DNA of 64,000 nucleotides from Clostridiales bacterium mt11 (GTDB taxonomy: Bacteria; Bacillota; Clostridia; Tissierellales; Tepidimicrobiaceae): the NCBI GenBank assembly GCA_001282665.1, contig LN874947.1:507563-571562 (forward strand). Direction: 5' to 3'. A model generated the notes under the pieces. The model was not told the DNA's origin and made no database searches. It worked only from the letters and a program-made list of their open reading frames with translations. Each line of letters begins with the position of its first letter. The stretch's first letter is position 1. Below are positions 26,030-32,582 of the stretch, piece by piece. Both the position numbers and the translations under genes were made by a program.

Positions 26030-27121
26030 TTACAAAACACCTATTTGTTCCTTTTTCTTAATATTAATTAATAGGTTTGCAACTAGAACTCCAGATATTC
26101 CCCCAGACAATTTAGCCAATATAAATGGGGTAACCATTGTAGAGGAAATACTTGATACATAGCCTAGTTGACCACCAAAAGTAAAAGCACCGCTAACTAC
26201 AAAAGCAGCATTAATTATTTTCCCCTTTTCATCCATTTTATCATATATTGCAAAAGTAGGCACACAATTAGCAAGAGAACTTAATAATCCTAGTAATGCA
26301 AATTCGTTAATGCCTATCTTTTTGGATATTATATTAAATTTCTTATATGTCTTTTCATAAATAATATGAAACAATGGATAAGCTCCTGAAAGAATTACAG
26401 CAATTTTCCCAACTACTATGATACCCTCTTCAAAAGATGCCATATTAGGTATTATTTTTATTCCTAATACGCTATCCAATATGCTAAACAATAAACCTAT
26501 AATACTAATAATTATAATTACTTTACCAAATATATTAAATATTCTCATAGTTCCCTTTTGGAATTTAAAAAGTCCAATCACGATTAGTATGGATAATAAT
26601 ATTACAGGTATTAAGTTTACCCAGATATCTTTAATAGGAATATCCATAGCCAATCCTGCAACTACCAAACCTACTGGTATGGTTACAATCCCTGCAAGTA
26701 TTCCATTAGCAAAGTAGACAAAATCCTCTTTTGAGATCATATTTATAGCTATGGGAATTGTAAAGGATATAGTTGCCCCCATCATAGATGCAAGTATTAG
26801 TCCACTAAACTCAGCTATTTCCTTGTTTTTTGCAATTTCCATACTAGTGGTATAGCCTCCCATATCTACAGCCAATATACTCGATATAAATACGGAAGGA
26901 TCCGCTCCAGTGGTCTTGGACAAAGGAGATAAAATTGGGGTAATTAATTGGGAAATGATTGGAGATAAACTTATAATTCCAATCATGGTTAAAGCTAAAC
27001 CACCCATGCTTTTAAAACCTTCTTCAAATTTATCTCCTAATCCTAATCTATTATTCAGCAGCCTGTCCACTCCACCCACAATAGAAAACAAAACCATTAT
27101 ATATAGTATTATATTATCCAT
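26030..27121 (-). CDS. eutH: EutH-family ethanolamine transporter
   Basis: 363 residues from the ATG at 27121 with AGAGGTGGAG upstream. About ten membrane spans are evident (for example 2-20, 45-65, 95-130, 150-185, 200-220, 230-250). Family motifs include the opening LYIMVLFSIVGGVDRLL, DMGGYTTSMEIA and the C-terminal NAAFVVSGAFTFGGQLGYV. EutH is a permease usually found in ethanolamine-use operons; none of the eut lyase or microcompartment genes are here, so the substrate is uncertain. Confidence 0.88.
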   Translation of the reverse strand: MDNIILYIMVLFSIVGGVDRLLNNRLGLGDKFEEGFKSMGGLALTMIGIISLSPIISQLITPILSPLSKTTGADPSVFISSILAVDMGGYTTSMEIAKNKEIAEFSGLILASMMGATISFTIPIAINMISKEDFVYFANGILAGIVTIPVGLVVAGLAMDIPIKDIWVNLIPVILLSILIVIGLFKFQKGTMRIFNIFGKVIIIISIIGLLFSILDSVLGIKIIPNMASFEEGIIVVGKIAVILSGAYPLFHIIYEKTYKKFNIISKKIGINEFALLGLLSSLANCVPTFAIYDKMDEKGKIINAAFVVSGAFTFGGQLGYVSSISSTMVTPFILAKLSGGISGVLVANLLINIKKKEQIGVL

Positions 27122-27209
27122 ACTCCACCTCTTATTAGTCATATAACAACTTATATTATAGTACATTTTAGACTATATGTGAATTGTGATAATGAATATA
27201 TGATTATAA

Positions 27210-27746
27210 TTATATAGATACTATTATCCCTCTAACCATACCCTCTTTATCTAAAATTAATCCTGCTACATCTCCTATCTTCAAATCTTGAAAACTAATA
27301 TTCATCCTGTTTTGTTTTCTTTCTACTATCAATATTGCATCTTCCCTTACTTTTAATAATGGAGAAACTTTTATACTGTTATCATCCATATGCTGTTCTA
27401 TGATTATCTCTTTCTTCTTATGGTCTATTTTTTGTATGGAAGCGTAGACAAATATTTCTCCATTTAAACAATCGGCTTCTGGAAAATCTCGATAGTTTCT
27501 CAACTTGAAATAGTCCTCTTTATATTCTACCTCTCCACCAATAAGTTTTAAAAAATCAGCCATAGGAAGATAAAGTTTTCCATTTACATTTAAACAAGAT
27601 ATTTTAAAATCCTTTTTATCAGCTTTAAATAATAACTTATCCTCTATAGCTTCTATCCTCTTAATTCCTTCAGAAGATAAAGATACGGTATAAAATGAAA
27701 ATAACAACAACATTATAGTTGTAAAAGAAAAAATTCTTTTTCCCAT
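27210..27746 (-). CDS. Exported protein with copper-amine-oxidase-like fold
   Basis: 178 residues with an N-terminal signal peptide (MGKRIFSFTTIMLLLFSFYT) and no lipobox. Residues about 50-85 (NGKLYLPMADFLKLIGGEVE and YKEDYFKLR) follow the copper amine oxidase N-terminal-like pattern common in secreted clostridial proteins, where it is a stalk or binding module with no enzyme activity. The rest looks beta-rich (OB or SH3-like): IEQHMDDNSIKVSPLLKV and so on. No partner is visible. AAAGGAG precedes the ATG. Confidence 0.65.
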   Translation of the reverse strand: MGKRIFSFTTIMLLLFSFYTVSLSSEGIKRIEAIEDKLLFKADKKDFKISCLNVNGKLYLPMADFLKLIGGEVEYKEDYFKLRNYRDFPEADCLNGEIFVYASIQKIDHKKKEIIIEQHMDDNSIKVSPLLKVREDAILIVERKQNRMNISFQDLKIGDVAGLILDKEGMVRGIIVSI

Positions 27747-27824
27747 TTAAATCACTCCTTTGAGAGGATTATTAACAGAAAAAAGAATTTTATATCATCT
27801 ATATTAATTTTTTATTCAGTTCTA

Positions 27825-28268
27825 CTATCTTTGTATATTTAACTCTGTAACTAATTTAGGTGAATTCGTTAAAGTGTCTGCTACTGGACAAGTTCTGTCT
27901 ATAAATTCAACAAACTTTTCTATATCTTCTTTAGATGAGTTAGACTTAATGTATATTTTAGATCTCACCTCTGAAAAGCCAATTTTTGCGTCCTTATTTT
28001 TACCCATAAATCCATCAGGGTCTAAATCCCCTTCTAATTCAATATGGAAATCCTGAAGATCAATTCCATGAGCTTTTGCAAAACATCTAGCTACTATACA
28101 TTTACAAGCACCTAATGCACATAGTACTGCCTCTACTGGATTCATACCTGTATCGGTTCCACCTAGTCCCGCTGGTTCATCCAAAAGAATCATATGCTCT
28201 CTTGCTGTACACTCTACTCTCATGCCTTTGGTTAATTTAGTAGTACTTTTAAATACTTCAATAGCCAT
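27825..28268 (-). CDS. OsmC-family peroxiredoxin-like protein
   Basis: 147 residues. OsmC/Ohr proteins reduce organic hydroperoxides through two cysteines. The first can be placed in AVLCALGACKCIVA (about 46-59) and the second in DRTCPVADTLTNSP (about 128-141). GLGGTDTGMNPVE precedes the first. The gene has its own promoter with consensus -35 and near-consensus -10. AAGGGGG precedes the ATG. Oxidative stress defence is likely, but the extra cysteines near the first site leave the exact chemistry open. Confidence 0.88.
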   Translation of the reverse strand: MAIEVFKSTTKLTKGMRVECTAREHMILLDEPAGLGGTDTGMNPVEAVLCALGACKCIVARCFAKAHGIDLQDFHIELEGDLDPDGFMGKNKDAKIGFSEVRSKIYIKSNSSKEDIEKFVEFIDRTCPVADTLTNSPKLVTELNIQR

Positions 28269-28306
28269 TTGAAATCCCCCTTATTAAGTTTGTTGTCAGT
28301 ACCTAT

Positions 28307-28335
28307 AGTATAATATTAAGAAGCCATATTGTCAA
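28307..28335 (-). promoter_or_regulatory. Sigma-A promoter of the OsmC gene
   Basis: Minus strand TTGACA (28330-28335), 17-base spacer, TATACT (28307-28312), about 40 bases upstream of the ATG. Confidence 0.75.
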
Positions 28336-28470
28336 TATATTAACAATCTCTCGTCTATAAACGATGCATGAAATCCATTTTAAATCATATATTTTATTAA
28401 TTTTTAATTACATTATTGACACAATTACAGTTATAGTGTACTATATCCTTAATACTTTAACACAAACACA

Positions 28471-28498
28471 TTGATAAAGTATATCCATAGTATATAAT
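28471..28498 (+). promoter_or_regulatory. Promoter of the M16C protease gene
   Basis: TTGATA (28471-28476), 16-base spacer, TATAAT (28493-28498). A second candidate, TTGACA (28416-28421) with TACTAT (28439-28444), lies upstream. The 335-base gap 28269-28603 otherwise holds only the OsmC promoter, the palindrome described next and a strong unused ribosome site. Confidence 0.6.
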
Positions 28499-28520
28499 GT
28501 ATATATACACTATGTACTAT
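28487..28520. promoter_or_regulatory. Operator-like palindrome over the -10
   Basis: ATAGTATATA (28487-28496) and TATGTACTAT (28511-28520) form an inverted repeat matching at nine of ten positions. It overlaps the TATAAT box and the expected start of transcription, the place for a repressor. A related TGTACTATAT lies at about 28437. The binding protein is unknown. Confidence 0.45.
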
Positions 28521-28603
28521 ATGTTCATTATATAAATGGAGGTGATAATTTTATCTTATTTCATCAAATTAAATTTAGAAAATTAAAAAATAAGGGGGAT
28601 ATT

Positions 28604-31600
28604 ATGAGAACATTTTTTAAAAAAAGAAAAAAAATTTCATCATTTGTCTTAACAGTAATGTTACTGACAATGTTAATCTCTAATTTGGATTGTACTCAAT
28701 CATATGCAGCAGAATCAAATTTAAGAGTAGGTCAAGTTTATCATGGTTTTAAATTAATTGAAGAAAGGGATTTAAAGGATATTGAATCCATTGGAAGAGT
28801 CTTTTATCATGAAAAAAGTGGTGCTCGACTACTACAGATAGAAAATGAAGATGAAAATAAGACCTTTTCCATTTCCTTTAGAACACCTGTAGACAACGAT
28901 AAAGGTATGCCACATATCTTAGAACATGTCATACTAAATGGAGGTTCAGAAAAATATCCTGTAAGACAACTTTTCTTTGAAGTTTCAAAAGGATCCCTAA
29001 CTACATTCCTTAACGGTATGACATACCCTGATAGGACTACATATCCATTCTCTAGTATGAACGATGCTGAATTTTCAAATTTAATGGATATATACTTAAA
29101 TGTAGTATTCAAACCTTCATTCTATAAAGATGAAAGATTTTTTAAAACTGATGGATGGCATCATAAAATTGAAGATAAAGATGCTCCTTTAGAATACAAT
29201 GGAGTTGTATATAATGAGATGAAAGGTGCTCTATCTTCTCCAGACTCCCAGCTCTACTACTATATAATGAGAAGTTTATATCCCGATACAAATTACAAAT
29301 ATATTTCTGGTGGAGATCCTATAGAAATACCTAATCTAACTTTTGAAGAACTAAAAGAATTTTACGATAAATATTATCATCCTTCTAATAGCTATATTTA
29401 TATCTATGGAAAATTAGATATTTTAGAGAAACTCAAGTTTATTAATGACAATTATCTAAAGAATTATAATAAAATAGAGGTAAACTCGAAACCAAGTATC
29501 CAAAAACCTTTTAATGAAAAAAAAGAATTGACAGTAGAATATCCTATACTAAAAGAGGATTCGGAAAAAGATAAAACATTTATAGCTCTAAATTTCTCCT
29601 TAGATGAAAAACCCGATATGGAAACCACTTTAGCTTTTAGCATTTTATCACAGATGATATTCAACAACCCAGCTTCTCCAGTGGTACAGAATTTAAACAA
29701 GGCAGGTTTCCATAATATTACTTCTATGTATTACTCCAACTCTGCACAACCTTTTATATCGATAATAGCGCAGAATTCTAATGAAGATATGAAAGATAGA
29801 TTTGTGGATATCGTCTATTCCTCATTGAAAGATATAGTAGATAAAAAAATAGATAAGACTCTAATTAAATCTACATTAAATAATATGGAATTAAATCAAA
29901 GGCAACAGTATTCAAGAGATGCTATGTCAGGACTTTTATATAGTGAACTAGCTATGCTAAGTTGGCTCTATGATGAAAATCCTCTTGATGAAATGAATAT
30001 TGAAGAAAGTATTTCAAAAATAAGAATTGCTTTAGAAAAACCTTATTTTGAAAACTTGATAGAGAAATATATTCTGAAGAATAATCACAGTTCAGTAGTA
30101 ATTGTTAAACCTAGAAAGGGTTTAATGGAAGAAAAGAATAAAATTACCAATGAAAATTTAGAAAAATATAAAGCTTCTTTGTCTGATAAAGAAATAGAAA
30201 AATTGATTAAAGATTATAAAGACTTACAGAAGTGGAATAGTACACCTAATTCTGAAGAAGCACTAAATACTATACCTGCTTTATCCATAAAGGATTTAAA
30301 ACCTAAGATAGAAAAAATCCCTACTAAGGAAACAACGGAGAATGGAATAAAAACTTTACATCATCCATTGTTCACTAATGGGGTAGGTCTTTTAAATCTA
30401 TATTTTGATTCTTCTACTGTAAAACAAGAGCAAATACCCTATATAAGATTGTTATCTCAAATATTGGGGAAGACAAATACTAAAAAATATGATTACACTA
30501 AACTACCAGTAGAAGAAGCTATGTATACTGGTGGAATTCAATACTCTACATCAGTAATTATAAAACCAGGCTCTACTGATGTATATTCGCCTAAGTTTAC
30601 CATATCCTCATATTCAACAGGAGAAAATATACCAAAGATGTTAGAACTTATGGCGGAAGAAATGACAAACAGCAATTTTGATGATAAAGAAAGACTTAAA
30701 CAGTTAATCTCCAATATAAAAAATGATATTGAAGGTGAATTAAATTCCAATCCAATAAATGCTGGAGTTATAAGAAATCTTTCATATTTTTCACCTGCTT
30801 ATAAGTATAGTGATAATCTATTGGGATTGTCCTACTATGATTTTATTGTTGATTTAGATAGAAACTTCGATAAAAAATATGATGAAATCATAAAGAACTT
30901 AAAGGAAGTAAATAATAACATATTAAATAAGAAAAATATGCTAATAACATTTACTGGAGAGCAAAAAGAATATGATATATTTAGAAAAACTCTTCCTACT
31001 TTATTAGATGTTATTGGGGATGAGAATCTTCCTGCACAAAAATATAATTTCAATTTTGATAACAAAAATGAAGCTTTCTCTTCACCTATGGATATATCAT
31101 ATAATATCCAAACTTTTGACCTCACAAAACATGGGTATGCCTACAATGGAAAAATGAAAGTTCTAAATAGTATTTTACAATCAGACTATCTGTTCAATGA
31201 GATACGGGTCAAAGGCGGAGCCTATGGAGCACTTTCTGGGATTTTAGATGAATCCAACTTTTTCTTTGGAAGCTATAGAGATCCAAATTTAAAACAAACT
31301 TATAATGTATATGAAAATACTATAGATTATCTTAAAAACTTCAATATGAGTGAAAAAGATTTTGAAAAACAGATGATCTCCTCTCTAGCAGAATATTATG
31401 TTCCTAAATCCAATATAGCAAAAGGACAATTAGCTGACTATTACTATCTTTATGGAATAACAGAGGAAGATTTAAATAAGAAATTAAAAGAAACACTAAA
31501 TACTAAACCAGGGGATATTAAAAAATTTGCTGAACTATTTGAAAAGGGATTGAAAGAAAACTATATTTTAACTATCGGTAACGAAAAGGTAATTAAAGAT

Positions 31601-31642
31601 AATAAAGATTTATTCAATAGCATCCACAACTTAATAAAATAA
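28604..31642 (+). CDS. Secreted M16C (PreP-like) insulinase-family metalloprotease
   Basis: 1012 residues. A signal peptide (basic MRTFFKKRKK, hydrophobic about 13-27, cleavage near SYAAES about 37) marks export. The inverted zinc motif HILEH (104-108) with downstream glutamate in NEMKGAL (about 204-210) defines an active M16 N-terminal domain; the second, inactive half has the paired RVKGGAYGALSG substrate-grip motif (about 866-877). The length and the EKYPVRQLFFEVSKGS context fit M16C presequence-protease/falcilysin types, which degrade unstructured peptides in a closed chamber. Most Firmicute relatives are cytosolic, so secretion is of note. It has its own promoter and terminator. Confidence 0.92.
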   Translation: MRTFFKKRKKISSFVLTVMLLTMLISNLDCTQSYAAESNLRVGQVYHGFKLIEERDLKDIESIGRVFYHEKSGARLLQIENEDENKTFSISFRTPVDNDKGMPHILEHVILNGGSEKYPVRQLFFEVSKGSLTTFLNGMTYPDRTTYPFSSMNDAEFSNLMDIYLNVVFKPSFYKDERFFKTDGWHHKIEDKDAPLEYNGVVYNEMKGALSSPDSQLYYYIMRSLYPDTNYKYISGGDPIEIPNLTFEELKEFYDKYYHPSNSYIYIYGKLDILEKLKFINDNYLKNYNKIEVNSKPSIQKPFNEKKELTVEYPILKEDSEKDKTFIALNFSLDEKPDMETTLAFSILSQMIFNNPASPVVQNLNKAGFHNITSMYYSNSAQPFISIIAQNSNEDMKDRFVDIVYSSLKDIVDKKIDKTLIKSTLNNMELNQRQQYSRDAMSGLLYSELAMLSWLYDENPLDEMNIEESISKIRIALEKPYFENLIEKYILKNNHSSVVIVKPRKGLMEEKNKITNENLEKYKASLSDKEIEKLIKDYKDLQKWNSTPNSEEALNTIPALSIKDLKPKIEKIPTKETTENGIKTLHHPLFTNGVGLLNLYFDSSTVKQEQIPYIRLLSQILGKTNTKKYDYTKLPVEEAMYTGGIQYSTSVIIKPGSTDVYSPKFTISSYSTGENIPKMLELMAEEMTNSNFDDKERLKQLISNIKNDIEGELNSNPINAGVIRNLSYFSPAYKYSDNLLGLSYYDFIVDLDRNFDKKYDEIIKNLKEVNNNILNKKNMLITFTGEQKEYDIFRKTLPTLLDVIGDENLPAQKYNFNFDNKNEAFSSPMDISYNIQTFDLTKHGYAYNGKMKVLNSILQSDYLFNEIRVKGGAYGALSGILDESNFFFGSYRDPNLKQTYNVYENTIDYLKNFNMSEKDFEKQMISSLAEYYVPKSNIAKGQLADYYYLYGITEEDLNKKLKETLNTKPGDIKKFAELFEKGLKENYILTIGNEKVIKDNKDLFNSIHNLIK

Positions 31643-31653
31643 GCTAAAAGTAA

Positions 31654-31686
31654 GCAGTCTCAAATTTTGAGACTGCACTTTTTTTA
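31654..31686 (+). terminator. Terminator of the M16C gene
   Basis: GCAGTCTCAAA/TTTGAGACTGC-type stem followed by ACTTTTTTT, 12 bases after the stop. Confidence 0.9.
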
Positions 31687-31719
31687 TAGTCTGTTAATAT
31701 TGGATAAGTAGAAAAATGA

Positions 31720-31775
31720 TTCTAGTAATGCAAAAATTAACACAGAAGAACCGTCCTCTTGACTTTTGATGTGTT
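31720..31775 (+). repeat. REP-like repeat, copy A
   Basis: Starts TTCTAGTAATGCAAAAATTA then ACACAGAAGAACCGTCCTCT; ends with TGTGTT (31770-31775), which pairs with AACACA (31739-31744). Same orientation as copies B and C. Confidence 0.7.
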
Positions 31776-31905
31776 CAAGATGACAAAATAGAACTTTCAT
31801 GGTATCATTGCATCATATTTAGAATATACTGATAATTTGCATTCCACTTATATAATATAGGAGATAAATTTCAAGTTTAAATTAAATACAAAGAAGGGGG
31901 TTAAT

Positions 31906-32250
31906 ATGAAATATAACAAAAAAGATACATATTTAGAGTATTTATTTTATTTCTTATTTATCATATCCTTAACATTATATCGAACAAATAAAAAATACAT
32001 ATTTATTTCAATATTAAGTGCAATAATAGTTTTAATATTTTCTTTTAAGAAATATCTAGAAAACGTTAAAAGCACAATTATAAAGAAAATAGTCATAATA
32101 TTAAATATATTAATGTTACTCACTTTCTATTTAGTATATTACTTAGACATTGAATATAGTAAATATATATGTCTTATAGGAGTATTTAGTGCCATAGCTT
32201 ATATTGCATTATACATATTAATAAATATAGAATCAAAAAACCTATTCTAG
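31906..32250 (+). CDS. Small membrane protein of unknown function
   Basis: 114 residues with AAGGGGG seven bases before the ATG. Four hydrophobic stretches (about 12-24, 30-45, 60-80, 86-106) separated by short lysine-rich loops indicate a small polytopic membrane protein. No motif is recognisable. Composition is very AT-rich (many ATA, AAA codons), more so than neighbours, which may indicate acquired DNA. A TATAAT lies at 31851-31856 but no good -35. Its stop codon forms the start of REP-like copy B, and a 43-residue membrane gene follows. Confidence 0.55.
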   Translation: MKYNKKDTYLEYLFYFLFIISLTLYRTNKKYIFISILSAIIVLIFSFKKYLENVKSTIIKKIVIILNILMLLTFYLVYYLDIEYSKYICLIGVFSAIAYIALYILINIESKNLF

Positions 32251-32286
32251 TGATACAAAATTTAACACGCAAGAACCGTCCCCTTG
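32245..32286 (+). repeat. REP-like repeat, copy B
   Basis: TTCTAGTGATACAAAATTTA then ACACGCAAGAACCGTCCCCT, matching copy A over about 40 bases; overlaps the stop of the 114-residue gene. Confidence 0.7.
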
Positions 32287-32309
32287 ATTATAAGAAAGGA
32301 GTGCTAAAG

Positions 32310-32441
32310 ATGGATATCAGAGTAAAGCCTGATTTTCTACCAATGGCCATCAATTTTATTGGTGCATTAACTGCATTAGCAATTACCATATCTATAATAT
32401 ATTTTTTCATTAAGCTATTAAATAAAATTTCAAAATGTTAA
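32310..32441 (+). CDS. 43-residue single-span membrane protein
   Basis: Start at the ATG at 32310 with AAGGAG about eight bases upstream. The product opens MDIRVKPDFLPMAINFIGAL and has one membrane span (about 13-34) ending in a basic tail KLLNKISKC. It has the dimensions of a small hydrophobic regulatory or toxin-like peptide, but no antitoxin RNA or partner was identified. It lies just after copy B and before a long hairpin. Confidence 0.45.
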   Translation: MDIRVKPDFLPMAINFIGALTALAITISIIYFFIKLLNKISKC

Positions 32442-32471
32442 ATATATATAGCTTTATTTTGTGAGATTCAA

Positions 32472-32517
32472 AAATGCACATATGGGTAGGCCTGCACACC
32501 TACCCATACGTGCATTT
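32472..32517. terminator. Long hairpin between the small membrane gene and uvrA
   Basis: A 19-bp stem, AAATGCAC-A-TATGGGTAGG with CCTACCCATA-C-GTGCATTT, with a single mismatch (a G.U pair on the minus strand) and an 8-base loop. The U-run is poor on both sides, so a terminator is likely but not certain. Confidence 0.5.
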
Positions 32518-32553
32518 CTTTCTGAAACTATTTCGTTTTGTTAATATTAGAAT

Positions 32554-32582
32554 TTAACACAGAAGAACCGTCCCCTTGTGTT
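32554..32582 (+). repeat. REP-like repeat, copy C
   Basis: TTAACACAGAAGAACCGTCC then CCTTGTGTT; AACACA (32556-32561) pairs with TGTGTT (32577-32582). It touches the uvrA stop codon, so it may serve as part of its 3' end. Confidence 0.7.

Noticed and set aside
31720..32582. Could the three GAACCGTCC repeats be a CRISPR array?
   Set aside because: Only three copies, spaced by about 525 and 310 bases with genes between, and of unequal length.
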